Below are positions 1 through 11,364 of a DNA stretch of 12,327 nucleotides, piece by piece. Under the pieces are notes generated by a model that searched no databases, had not been told where the DNA came from, and was given only the letters and a program-made list of their open reading frames with translations. The position numbers were made by a program, and so were the translations under genes. Origin of the DNA: an uncultured Lachnospiraceae bacterium (GTDB lineage: Bacteria > Bacillota > Clostridia > Lachnospirales > Lachnospiraceae); contig CAJJNI010000060.1 of the NCBI GenBank assembly GCA_905193085.1, forward strand, positions 1-12,327, written 5' to 3'. Positions within the stretch are counted from its first letter, which is position 1, and each line of letters starts with the position of its first letter.

Positions 1-2526
<2,526 letters not shown>

Positions 2527-2530
<4 letters not shown>

Positions 2531-3975
2531 ATTTCCTCAATCCCCTCTAATATATGTCTGATTTCAGAACGAATATATGTAGCCTTATATGGTCTTAAAA
2601 TGTAACCTGCAGCCCCTAACTGCTTGCATATTTTTACAGTTTCAATGTCACTTACAGCAGTAACAAACAAAATAGGAACCGTATTTGATGTCATCTGCAT
2701 AATTATTTTTGCAGTTTCAATTCCATCCATTTCCGGCATATCAATATCCATCAAAATCAAATCCGGATATGTATTTTTCTTTAAATAATATATAGCCTGT
2801 TCACCTGATTTAGCAAACGATAAGTCATATTTATCTTCTAAAATATCCCTTAACATGGAAAGATTTGACTTCATATCATCAACAGCTAAAATTCTAAAGC
2901 GTGTTACCTCCTTTAACATTTCTTCTCTTTCTTCTTCGGACTTTATAATATCGGTAGCTTCTACAAACTCAATCTCCGATTTAAGTGTCAGATGCATATT
3001 TGATAATTCTGATAAATCAATTGTAGTAAAATCCATCAGACGCACAATTGGTCTTAAATTGTGTACACCTGTATTTTCCACAATAATACCTTTTCTCCCA
3101 TCAGAAAGAATAACCGTTGTTCCCTTTGGATACATTGGAACATACCTAAGCAAAGCATCAACTGTTTTCCTGTCAAACATAATTCCACAGCCACCCATCA
3201 TGTACTCTGCTGCCTCATATGGCGAGTATGGAACCTTGTATGACCTTTTGCTGATAAGTGCATCATATACATCAGCAACATGCAGTATTTTTGTATAAAC
3301 AGACTGTTTTTTTCCCTCTGTGCCATTAGGATAACCGCTTCCGTCAACATTTTCGTGATGTGATAAAACAGCTTCTTTTACTTTTCCTGAAATATTCCAG
3401 TTATCCTTTATCAAATCATAGGAAAGCTGTGCATGATTTTTCATAACTGAAAATTCCCCGGGTGTTAATCTGCCAGGTTTATTTAAAATTTCAGGCGGCA
3501 CAAGCATTTTTCCCAAATCATGTAAAATTCCTGCCAAAACAAGATTTTCCATATCCTGTTCTGAAAGTCCCATACCCATTGCAAGAACACAGGAATAAAC
3601 TGCAACATTTACTGAATGTGCATATGTATAGTTATCATATGTCTTTAAATCGGTCATGTCTAATGTTACTTTACCTTTTTCTAATATCTCATCGACAATT
3701 TTCTTTGCAACATTAAGACAACCATCTATATCACCTTCATTAATACACTTCATTCCCAATGCTCTTGTTTCAGGTGAAATAGCTTCTTCTACTTCAATAT
3801 CTTCTGAAAGTCTGTCATATATATATATACCAAAAATACCATACTTCTCGAGCCTTTCGATATAAGACTGCGTCAGTATGACCCCTTTTCCAATCAATAT
3901 CTGTCCAGTTTCGCTATACAGGCTTTTATCAAGTACAATTCCAGGTTTTATATCTTTTAATAAAACATATCTCAT
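2527..3975 (-). CDS. HD-GYP cyclic-di-GMP phosphodiesterase with C-terminal receiver domain
   Basis: Predicted cytoplasmic enzyme of 482 residues that hydrolyses cyclic di-GMP. The N-terminal part (1-60) resembles the small N-domain of clostridial HD-GYP proteins. The HD-GYP domain spans about 105-280: His120, the HD pair His152-Asp153 in ILHDLGKMLVP, Lys156, His181, His206-His207, the signature DGSGYP (211-216), and Asp235 in ILHVADVYDAL. Residues 280-340 look like the small beta domain that often follows clostridial HD-GYP modules. A receiver domain follows from 359: Asp366/Asp367, phospho-acceptor Asp410 in LILMDIDMP, Thr439. The usual conserved Lys before Pro is Arg461 (ILRPYK). Order is reversed relative to RpfG, where the receiver comes first. 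An upstream in-frame GTG at 3996 is possible, but ATG 3975 has AGAGGA six bases ahead, so I prefer it. The kinase gene overlaps its stop by four bases. Confidence 0.94.
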
Positions 3976-3981
3976 ATGTAA

Positions 3982-3987
3982 TCCTCT
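3982..3987 (-). promoter_or_regulatory. Ribosome binding site that decides the HD-GYP start
   Basis: AGAGGA on the minus strand lies six bases before ATG 3975. The alternative GTG at 3996 would put this site inside the coding sequence and has no comparable purine-rich site ahead of it. Confidence 0.7.
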
Positions 3988-4000
3988 ATTTTTCACTTAA

Positions 4001-4017
4001 ACAATGTGCAACTTTGT
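4001..4017. promoter_or_regulatory. Imperfect inverted repeat at the predicted transcription start of the signalling operon
   Basis: Two 7-base arms (ACAATGT and ACTTTGT on the plus strand) around a 3-base centre pair except for one mismatch. It lies two bases downstream of the -10 box, across the expected start of transcription. It could be an operator or a small 5' hairpin. The short arms and AT-rich surroundings make chance a real possibility. Confidence 0.3.
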
Positions 4018-4018
4018 C

Positions 4019-4047
4019 ATTATAAGTAATATATGTACTCTTTACAA
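4019..4047 (-). promoter_or_regulatory. Sigma-A-type promoter of the HD-GYP/kinase operon
   Basis: On the minus strand TTGTAA (4042-4047) and a perfect TATAAT (4019-4024) are separated by exactly 17 bases. Transcription would begin near 4012, about 37 bases before ATG 3975. The promoter sits in the only gap between the dehydrogenase and the signalling genes, so it explains how these two genes can be expressed as their own unit. Confidence 0.75.
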
Positions 4048-4077
4048 CATAACACAGTAATTTTTTAGAATTTTTTA

Positions 4078-5157
4078 CTAAATATTAACGATTCTTTTCA
4101 ATACCGCTTCATCAGTCTTAAATGATGATGTGGCAAGCTTTGCAGGATTGTTAAGTACATCATTGAATGTCTTATCCAAAATTTCCTTTTTCACTTCGTC
4201 AAAGCTGCATGCCTGTTCATAAAAGCTCTGTAATTCATCAACAGAACTAAAACCGGCAAGTCCAAGCAGATAATCTGCATCTGTCTTATCTGCCTCCCTT
4301 ATAAATGATGCAAGGAAATATCCGACTGCTGCTCCGTGTGGCATTGATAAATCATATGTAAGTCTGTAACTTAGAGCATGAGGAAGTGAAGTTCCTGTAT
4401 GTGCTATTGCCATTCCACCAAGTGTAGAAGCATTAATCAAATTACGGTAATCTTCATATTCAGCCTCTTTTTCACCAATAATTACAGTTTTTGTTCTGCT
4501 CCACATTTCAAGTCCTGATTTTACAAATATTTTGCTGTAATCTGTCGCCTTAGAATTTAAATAACTCTCAATCAGGTGTCCTAATGCATCAATTGCTGTA
4601 TTATTTATTACTGATTTTGGTGCGCTCATTAAATATCTGGCATCTACCAGTGATAAATCTGCAAAAAGCTTATGTGGAATTGAGCCCTTTGACTTTGTAG
4701 CATGATTTGTAAGAATAGATACCGCCGTTGCCTCAGAACCTGTTCCGCATGTTGTAGGTATTTCAACTAATGGAAGAGCTGTTGTTGCACTACTTTTGTC
4801 GTACAAAAAATCGGCATTTTTATCTTTATTTGCAAGCATAATTGCTATAGCTTTTGCTGCGTCCATTGCGGAACCTCCGCCTATACCAATTACAAAATCT
4901 ACATTTTCCTTTTTGCCAAGCTCAGAAGCTGACATTACAGTCTCAACTGACGGATTTTCTTCTACTAAATCAAACAATACATACGAAACTTTCATATCTT
5001 CCAAAGCACTTTTTACATCATTATATGAACCATTTTTCTTTGCGGAAGTTTTTCCCGTTACAATCAAAGCTTTCTTACCAAGTGCAGCAATATCTGCTTT
5101 GTGATTACATACACAGTTTTCTTCCTCATATATTTTTACAGGTAAATAATAAAACAT
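4078..5157 (-). CDS. Iron-containing (group III) alcohol dehydrogenase
   Basis: Cytoplasmic NAD(P)-dependent oxidoreductase of the Fe-ADH family, 359 residues, slightly short for a family usually near 380-390. It would interconvert an alcohol and its aldehyde or ketone; substrate cannot be read from sequence. The nucleotide-binding part contains GIGGGSAMDAAKA (91-103), and EIPTTCGTGSEAT follows (132-144). The metal ligands fit the family pattern: Asp190 and His194 in IDALGHLIESY, His260 in SLPHALSY, and His274 in SMPHGAAVGY. The start ATG has AAGGAGA seven bases ahead. It has its own predicted promoter, and a terminator lies upstream and a fresh promoter downstream, so it is probably monocistronic and functionally separate from both neighbours. 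Butanol/propanediol dehydrogenase-like roles are possible but not distinguishable here. Confidence 0.93.
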   Translation of the reverse strand: MFYYLPVKIYEEENCVCNHKADIAALGKKALIVTGKTSAKKNGSYNDVKSALEDMKVSYVLFDLVEENPSVETVMSASELGKKENVDFVIGIGGGSAMDAAKAIAIMLANKDKNADFLYDKSSATTALPLVEIPTTCGTGSEATAVSILTNHATKSKGSIPHKLFADLSLVDARYLMSAPKSVINNTAIDALGHLIESYLNSKATDYSKIFVKSGLEMWSRTKTVIIGEKEAEYEDYRNLINASTLGGMAIAHTGTSLPHALSYRLTYDLSMPHGAAVGYFLASFIREADKTDADYLLGLAGFSSVDELQSFYEQACSFDEVKKEILDKTFNDVLNNPAKLATSSFKTDEAVLKRIVNI

Positions 5158-5206
5158 TTTCTTTTCTCCTTAGGTTTATACTGATATTAATGAATCCTTT
5201 ATGAGT

Positions 5207-5235
5207 ATTTTAAACATCTTATCACTTAAATGCAA
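5207..5235 (-). promoter_or_regulatory. Probable sigma-A promoter of the alcohol dehydrogenase
   Basis: On the minus strand TTGCAT (5230-5235) and TAAAAT (5207-5212) are separated by 17 bases. Transcription would begin near 5200, giving a leader of about 43 bases before ATG 5157. The leader contains the AAGGAGA ribosome binding site at 5165-5171. I see no riboswitch-like structure in the rest of the 167-base gap besides the terminator of the preceding operon. Confidence 0.55.
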
Positions 5236-5270
5236 TGGATAATTTAAAATTATCAAATCATTAATATAAA

Positions 5271-5312
5271 AACTCTCCATTTAAGACAAGATTAAGTCCA
5301 AAATGGAGAGTT
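5271..5312 (-). terminator. Rho-independent terminator of the surface-protein operon
   Basis: A perfect 12-base inverted repeat (AACTCTCCATTT with AAATGGAGAGTT) encloses an 18-base loop that can itself form a 3-base GAC/GTC pairing. On the minus strand the stem is followed by TTTTTATATT. It begins 12 bases after the stop of the giant surface protein. There is no T-run on the plus-strand side, so it acts in the minus direction. Confidence 0.88.
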
Positions 5313-5324
5313 ATTTCAGGATTT

Positions 5325-8300
5325 TTAACCCCGATATCTTCTACGTGAAATTATAATTGCTGTTCCGGATATTATCATTATAAATAACGGTAATGCAATA
5401 TTAAATGTATCACCTGTCTTCCCAGGCTTAGAAGTTTTATTGTCCGGCTCTTTAGATGAACCTGCATTATCAGTTGCCACAGGAGTCTTAGATATACCAG
5501 CTGTAGTCGTTACTTCCGGTGTCTGAATTGTTCCAGATTTATCCGTTATTTCCGGCGTCTGAACTGTTCCAGGTGTTTCTGTCACTACCGGTGTACCTGT
5601 TACTGCCGGTGTTTCTGTTACTTCTGGTGTTTCTGTTACTGCCGGTGTACCTGTATCGCCCGGTTCCTCAGATTTATTTTCTGATGTAAATGCTGCACTT
5701 ACAGAATATACTCCGGCACTGTTTACGAGATACCTTGCTGTAACCATACCACAGGCTTTGTCTTCAATCGTAAGAACAACTGAATCTTCATCCTGTTCTA
5801 TATCTGCGTTTCCTTCCATAACAGTTTCCTGCCAGTCTACTAAAGATGTATCGTTAATTTCCATTGTTGAACCATCTTTTAACTTAGCCATAAGATTTAA
5901 ATTATAGCTCTTACCAACTTCAAGCATATCATTTGTAACATCTTTTCCATCTGCATAAAGAGCAAGTGCTTCAATCTGACCAAGCTTACCACTCAATACA
6001 TCAACCTGTTTTTCTGTCGTGTTACCCAATTCATCACTTGCTGATATAGTCAGCTTATGACTTGCCATGCTTTCATCAATTGCAACAGAAGCGGTAAATC
6101 TTCCTTCTTCATCAACATTTACTTTCTGTTTATCCATAAGTTTTTTGCCCGTTGTATTATCTACAACTGTAAAATATGTATCTGAATCTGTAACACCTGC
6201 AATCTCAAGTGTTCCATTTGAAAATACAGTGCCACTGATTGGAGCGGATAATAACATTCTAGGAGCAAGTGTGTCTATACCAAAGGTGTATGTTTTCTGG
6301 AATGAATCTCCATTCTTATTTGTTCCGCGAACTGTGAGAATATGTGCTCCATCTGTTACATTTTTCAAAGGAATCTCTATCTTGTCAGAAGCATTATCAA
6401 ATGTTCCTGTACTCTCTGCAGTATCCCCACTGTCAAGTTTCCAGCTTCCTGTAATCTCACTGTCTGCTGTTGCTGTAATTGTTATATTACTGTCAGCATA
6501 TGTCGGTGTTTCAAATGTCACAGCCTCACCGGATGCTGTTGTTCTTGAATCTGTAGCAACAACATGTTTTTTGTCTGCTGCAAAAGTTATATTAACATCT
6601 GCCGGCTTTCTGACACTAGTTAAACCACTGAATTTTTCTTCCGACATAACACGGGTTCCTCTGTCTGTTAATTTCCATGAGCGCACACCAACACGATATG
6701 ATTTACCGGCTTCAAGTCCCATCAGTTTTTCTTCACCGGTCTGTTCATCTGTATATGTATACTGGCCTCCAACGCTGATAACCGTACTTGCCGGCTTATC
6801 AGATACAGTATGAATACTTCCGTCATCATTAAATATGCTTCCACTTCCATCAACATTAAACATCATATCAGCAAGACCTGACACTTTTTTACCATTTTCA
6901 CCATATACACTTACTGTATATCCATCAATGTCGCTATTATCTGGCTTTTCTACCGTAAATTCAAGCTGGTAATTACCTGCATTTTTCAAGGCAGATACTT
7001 TAGAAACAACCTTTGGTGCATTTTTATTCTCATAATCAAGTGATAAATCTACAAAAGAATTGTATTTTTCATTTGAATCTTTTGCAATTATCTGAATATC
7101 ATAATCGCCACTCTCAAGTTCCTCTGGCATATCAAATGTTAAAACATCACCGTCTGAATAACCCTCCGGCTTCTCTTCATAATAAAGGAGTGTACCCTGT
7201 TCTGATTCGTTTTCTGCATTATTTGCTGAATTTGTTAAAAACCATGAAGTTGACTTTAAACTCTGCGCAGAAATGCTGTCAGGTAAATATTTAATTAAAG
7301 ATGCACTCTCTTTTTTCTTTGCAATAACACTGATATTCTTAAATTCACTGAGATTATTTCCTTTAAGTGTAACACTTACTTTACTGTTATCAGTCTTATC
7401 TAACTCAATTTTTGTTTCAGATTCAGAAAGTTCAGGCATTGATTCAACATCATATAAAGTAACCTGGACATTTTTCAACTGACCGGCTTCTATCTTCCAC
7501 TGCTTATTGAAATCTTCATTTTTTGTGAAACTTACACACATTGTCGCTTTACCTGTTTCACTGTCATATGTCAGGTTTGCATTGGCATTCTGTGATTCAG
7601 CATCTTTACCATGTTCTAAAAATGTAATAGCATATGTTTCATCTTCCAAATCACAGTTTGTAATCTTAACCTGATTTGCCTGCTTCTTTGCATCTTCCAT
7701 GCTGTCAGCAGACCACTCAACTGTAACAAGTTCATTCTTCTGCTTTGGTGCAAGTGTAAGCACATATTCACTTCCATCTAAATTAGTCTTTAACGCATTC
7801 TTTGAATAAGCCGACACTCCATTTTCCAAATCTGCAGTATATAACTCACTGCTTACTAACTTATCCTGTGTCACAACCTGAATATCCTGTTTATTTAGAT
7901 TTGTTCCAACTCTTGCATACAGTGTTCTTCCTGTATCATTATCATAATAAATTGGTACATCATTTCCTATGCCGCCTGTACTTCCAAGCAAATCAGGGTA
8001 TGTCGGTTCCACACCGGCACCGCCATTCCAGTTAAAATCGCCGCCCCAGTAATAAACAATACCAAAGTCAACAAAAAGAAGATTTACCTTTCCCCATATT
8101 TTCTCAGTATTAACACCAAGACCAACTGAAGCCAGTTCCATACCTCCGATAAGCGGCACGCTGTCTGGTACACCTATCGCTGCCTTTACAAAGAACTCAA
8201 AGAAACCACTCTGCTCGACAACGATATAGCCGCCACCCTGAATGATATCTTCAATGTTAAGATAGGCAGAACTCATGAAATAAAATTCCGGATACCAGTC

Positions 8301-11300
8301 AAGTTGAAGTTTTGCACTTTCAAGTACTTCCAATGAATTTGCAATCTTACCTTCTGATAATTCTACACCAATTCCACGAAGACTAAGCTCTAACTTAGCT
8401 CTTGCTGAAATAATCTGCATCAGGCTGAACTGTGCTTCAATAATTAGTTTCAACGGAGGTACTGCATCTTTTAGAAATACAGTATCATATAAATTCTCAA
8501 TTCCGCCTCCGGCGCCCTGAAGCCATAATACTCCAAATCCATCAACATTTATTCCCGGGACAAATCCGCCCATAAAGAAATGCAGACTATCCGGAACCGG
8601 AATATTATCCTTACTCTTAATTTTAATACCGGCTTCTAATACGAAACTTGTAAACTCACATTCGCCTTCTACGCCTACAGACCAGTCACCTACAGTGTTG
8701 ATTTCCAGCGTTGCCTCCATATCCGGCATTCCATTTACAAGAGATGGAACACCTATACCTACACAAAAGTTTACTCCAAGATACTTTCCACCAAACAAAA
8801 CATCATTAATTTCGACAGATGTAGAAAATTCTTTGCCATCATCGTCATTTTCGTCATCGTTATTGTTGTTATTGTTTTGGTTGGCTCTCGGTTTTGTATT
8901 CGTATTGTAAGGAATCTCCTTATTTACATTACGAAGGTCATCTGCTGAATACCCCGGCATTTTTGCAATTTCATCTAAAGCTTTAGACAGTTCACTGCCT
9001 GTATCATCTGCAACATCAGAACTTTCAGGAATTGTAAAAGACAAATCTAAAGACGCACCAAATGCGATAACTCTTGTCTGCGCAGATTCATTATCTTCAT
9101 ATTTAATTACACCAAGCTCACCATATTTGAAATCAAAGAGCATACCGAGCAGATTCTGTGCCGCCTGACCTACACTCGGCCACAATAATGTAATAGTTTC
9201 ATAATCCGGCTCATCATCATCGCGCTCTCCTTCTTCATTGTACTCAATAAGTCCGTAATCATTTCCTTTTTCTAATTCTGTAAGTCCACAGACACCTTTG
9301 AATACACTTGTTCTTGAACCTGTCGTATAAATATTTGCATCAAAATCCACATAGACAGACCCGTCATTTTCAGTAACAATTGCAGTTCCGTTCTCAATAT
9401 CGAGACAATTGTTTAATGTTACTACATTGTCACTTCCATCTCTTGATAATGCTGTAAACTTATTCACACCATTTTCAGACTTTAATGTGAACTTACCCTT
9501 AAATTCGAGCAATACATTATCACGGTCCGCTCCCTGTTCCAGATAACTGTTATAAGCTTCTTCATCTGCAAATTTCTGAACTGAATACCTGATACCTTCA
9601 TCACTGTTATTTTTGATAACAGCAAGAACTCCATATGTATCGTTCTTATATTTTACATTATCCTTTACCATAAACTGCAAAGCTGTCGCTGTGATATCCT
9701 CTTTATCAGCCGCTGTGTAATCAAATGTAATCTGATACTGTCCTTCTGCAAGCTTTGGCATGGATTCATCTATCTTGACAGTCATTGTATTGTTAATTTC
9801 GTCAATAGAAAAACTGTTTGAAGGAATTTCAAACTCTGTAATTCCATTCCACTCCATTCCATCAACACGACTGACCATCATCTTATATTCACTCTTATTT
9901 ACAAGCATACTGAAATTCTCACCTGTAATATTGAGTGTACGGTCGCCCTCAACATATAAAGTATCAGGAGTAGAACCGGTAAATTTAATTGCAGGAACTT
10001 TTGTCACACTGCCCGGACAAAGAATATATGTTCTCCCTTCTCCAAGCAGGTTCTCAGCCATAAGTTCTCCTGTATTCATTGTTGCACCGTCACTGACATC
10101 ATAGATTTGAAAAGAAATCTTACTATAAACTCCTTCTGCATCAGGTGTTGCCTTAAACTTCCATGTAGTCTCCTGTGTCTGGGACGGTTTAAACTCAATC
10201 CATTCATATGTGTATGGATTTTCATAACTTGCCTGCACTTCATTACCTTCTGCATCAAGAGGCACAATTCCTTTCGTTGACTGAACGACAACCTTTACTC
10301 TGTCATAAGTTTTATCACTGATATTTTTGACATTAGAAACAACTGAAAATACTCCGTTATCCTTATATGCTGTCATATCCTCAGTAAGTTCAAGTGCATC
10401 AGGTGCAGTAACATCAAAAGTTGCCTGGGTACCGGCATCAACATTTTCATGTGAAAATACACCATAGTTAAATGCCGCCATACTTTCTGCACCCTGCGCT
10501 ACATTACCTAAATCGTAATACAAAGCTGTCGCACTATCCGCTGTCAGATGCTTTCTGTTATTTGGATTTGTAAAAGTCAAATCTGAGTCTGTCTCATAAT
10601 CAAACACTGTAGATGCAAGATTTGACCAATGTGCAACTTTCATCTGATAAGGCTTACACTCTGCATCTGCAATTGATGCATTTACAATGTATGCCACAAT
10701 CTGTGGTGCAAATGGGTCGTCATATGCATAAAATGTCTTATCATACCCATCACTGCCAAATGTTCTTTCTGCTCCGACAGTATCTCCACCAATACGGTAA
10801 TATGCATAATCCTGCTGTCCAAGCGCAGTATCTAACAGAACACGCGCCTTAATATCTGCAGGTTCTCCCTGATTTTCTGCCTGATAACTGATATAAACCA
10901 TACCATGCTCATCAGAGCCTGAATTAACAAGCTTCAAAGTCTGTGTAAATACAATGTTATCCACTGACCAGACAGCAGTAAGTTCATTATTTGCCTGTGA
11001 AACAGTTACATCAGAACTGCCTTCATATTCACCGCCAAAAATATATTCTTTCGTATCCCCGTTTCTTGTTACCTGAAAAGAAGTAAAGGAAGTATCATCT
11101 AAATCACTGTGAAATAAAAGATCTTTATTATCGTCACTTTTGCTGATTTTGTCTCCTTCAGCCGTACGAATCATAAAGCCACCATTGTCTTTTGAGACAA
11201 CGGCCGTAATATAGCCGTTGTCTAATTTTAAGTCACTTTCATTATCTTCTTTTGCAAAAGTAAAATTAGTTGGTAGTGTAGCTGCCAGCATTGTCAAAGA

Positions 11301-11348
11301 CAGTACAGCAGATAATATTTTTTTTCTAAAACTCTTTATTTTTTTCAT
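5325..11348 (-). CDS. Giant multidomain secreted surface protein with Thr/Pro stalk and C-terminal anchor-like tail
   Basis: 2007 residues, unnamed. Signal peptide 1-32: basic start, hydrophobic core, cleavage probably near NFTFA-KE. Approximate layout: 38-300 a beta-rich domain suggestive of a large beta-sandwich; 315-425 a second sandwich; 450-545 an IPT/TIG-like fold; 555-775 unassigned; 800-838 low complexity with six Asn and an Asp/Glu run; 840-1106 a glycine- and aromatic-rich region of alternating hydrophobic strands that I do not recognise; 1120-1440 further beta-rich sequence; 1443-1583 FN3-like; 1585-1785 two Ig-like domains, the second starting near DTLAPRM; 1790-1888 another Ig-like domain; 1890-1975 a Thr/Pro stalk with hexapeptide repeats. 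The end has PGKTGD (1975-1980), a hydrophobic stretch (1984-2001) and RRRYRG, so it is wall- or membrane-attached, though no canonical LPXTG is present. No catalytic motif was recognised. Likely an adhesin or structural surface protein. AAGGGAG lies nine bases before the start. Confidence 0.92.
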   Translation of the reverse strand: MKKIKSFRKKILSAVLSLTMLAATLPTNFTFAKEDNESDLKLDNGYITAVVSKDNGGFMIRTAEGDKISKSDDNKDLLFHSDLDDTSFTSFQVTRNGDTKEYIFGGEYEGSSDVTVSQANNELTAVWSVDNIVFTQTLKLVNSGSDEHGMVYISYQAENQGEPADIKARVLLDTALGQQDYAYYRIGGDTVGAERTFGSDGYDKTFYAYDDPFAPQIVAYIVNASIADAECKPYQMKVAHWSNLASTVFDYETDSDLTFTNPNNRKHLTADSATALYYDLGNVAQGAESMAAFNYGVFSHENVDAGTQATFDVTAPDALELTEDMTAYKDNGVFSVVSNVKNISDKTYDRVKVVVQSTKGIVPLDAEGNEVQASYENPYTYEWIEFKPSQTQETTWKFKATPDAEGVYSKISFQIYDVSDGATMNTGELMAENLLGEGRTYILCPGSVTKVPAIKFTGSTPDTLYVEGDRTLNITGENFSMLVNKSEYKMMVSRVDGMEWNGITEFEIPSNSFSIDEINNTMTVKIDESMPKLAEGQYQITFDYTAADKEDITATALQFMVKDNVKYKNDTYGVLAVIKNNSDEGIRYSVQKFADEEAYNSYLEQGADRDNVLLEFKGKFTLKSENGVNKFTALSRDGSDNVVTLNNCLDIENGTAIVTENDGSVYVDFDANIYTTGSRTSVFKGVCGLTELEKGNDYGLIEYNEEGERDDDEPDYETITLLWPSVGQAAQNLLGMLFDFKYGELGVIKYEDNESAQTRVIAFGASLDLSFTIPESSDVADDTGSELSKALDEIAKMPGYSADDLRNVNKEIPYNTNTKPRANQNNNNNNDDENDDDGKEFSTSVEINDVLFGGKYLGVNFCVGIGVPSLVNGMPDMEATLEINTVGDWSVGVEGECEFTSFVLEAGIKIKSKDNIPVPDSLHFFMGGFVPGINVDGFGVLWLQGAGGGIENLYDTVFLKDAVPPLKLIIEAQFSLMQIISARAKLELSLRGIGVELSEGKIANSLEVLESAKLQLDWYPEFYFMSSAYLNIEDIIQGGGYIVVEQSGFFEFFVKAAIGVPDSVPLIGGMELASVGLGVNTEKIWGKVNLLFVDFGIVYYWGGDFNWNGGAGVEPTYPDLLGSTGGIGNDVPIYYDNDTGRTLYARVGTNLNKQDIQVVTQDKLVSSELYTADLENGVSAYSKNALKTNLDGSEYVLTLAPKQKNELVTVEWSADSMEDAKKQANQVKITNCDLEDETYAITFLEHGKDAESQNANANLTYDSETGKATMCVSFTKNEDFNKQWKIEAGQLKNVQVTLYDVESMPELSESETKIELDKTDNSKVSVTLKGNNLSEFKNISVIAKKKESASLIKYLPDSISAQSLKSTSWFLTNSANNAENESEQGTLLYYEEKPEGYSDGDVLTFDMPEELESGDYDIQIIAKDSNEKYNSFVDLSLDYENKNAPKVVSKVSALKNAGNYQLEFTVEKPDNSDIDGYTVSVYGENGKKVSGLADMMFNVDGSGSIFNDDGSIHTVSDKPASTVISVGGQYTYTDEQTGEEKLMGLEAGKSYRVGVRSWKLTDRGTRVMSEEKFSGLTSVRKPADVNITFAADKKHVVATDSRTTASGEAVTFETPTYADSNITITATADSEITGSWKLDSGDTAESTGTFDNASDKIEIPLKNVTDGAHILTVRGTNKNGDSFQKTYTFGIDTLAPRMLLSAPISGTVFSNGTLEIAGVTDSDTYFTVVDNTTGKKLMDKQKVNVDEEGRFTASVAIDESMASHKLTISASDELGNTTEKQVDVLSGKLGQIEALALYADGKDVTNDMLEVGKSYNLNLMAKLKDGSTMEINDTSLVDWQETVMEGNADIEQDEDSVVLTIEDKACGMVTARYLVNSAGVYSVSAAFTSENKSEEPGDTGTPAVTETPEVTETPAVTGTPVVTETPGTVQTPEITDKSGTIQTPEVTTTAGISKTPVATDNAGSSKEPDNKTSKPGKTGDTFNIALPLFIMIISGTAIIISRRRYRG
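5562..5651 (-). repeat. Five degenerate 18-base repeats encoding the Thr-Pro hexapeptide stalk
   Basis: In frame, residues 1900-1929 read GTPAVT, ETPEVT, ETPAVT, GTPVVT, ETPGTV. Less regular copies continue towards the C-terminus (QTPEIT, QTPEVT). Such Thr/Pro-rich stretches typically serve as extended spacers between surface domains and the wall anchor. Copies differ at synonymous as well as coding positions, so this is an older repeat than the AAT tract. Confidence 0.85.
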
Positions 11349-11357
11349 ATAATTTAT

Positions 11358-11364
11358 CTCCCTT
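11358..11364 (-). promoter_or_regulatory. Ribosome binding site overlapping the stop of the upstream gene
   Basis: AAGGGAG on the minus strand begins inside the TAA stop (11363-11365) of the preceding gene and lies nine bases ahead of ATG 11348. Ribosomes ending the first protein would stop on the binding site of the second, which fits translational coupling. Confidence 0.75.

Noticed and set aside
2855..3298. Plus-strand open frame of 147 codons opposite the HD-GYP gene.
   Set aside because: Antisense to conserved HD-GYP and receiver sequence, no recognisable features.
3976..3996. GTG start at 3996 for the HD-GYP protein (seven extra residues).
   Set aside because: The in-frame ATG 3975 has a well-placed AGAGGA, whereas the GTG has no purine-rich site ahead and would place that AGAGGA within the coding sequence.
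4050..4077. AT-rich symmetry just after the dehydrogenase stop, considered as a terminator.
   Set aside because: Only a five-base AGTAA/TTACT stem closes over a long A/T loop, and no T-run follows on the minus strand, so termination here is not supported.
5158..5270. Possible riboswitch in the leader of the dehydrogenase.
   Set aside because: The predicted leader is about 43 bases and shows no stable helices beyond the terminator of the preceding operon, which lies upstream of the promoter.
6067..6813. A 248-codon open frame on the plus strand, opposite the giant surface protein gene.
   Set aside because: It is fully antisense to a convincing coding sequence, shows no domain or motif, and its Ser/Val/Pro-rich composition is what the reverse complement of this gene would give.
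10076..10291. A 71-codon minus-strand frame inside the giant gene.
   Set aside because: Out of frame with the signal-peptide-bearing protein, which reads through without interruption; composition shows no family.
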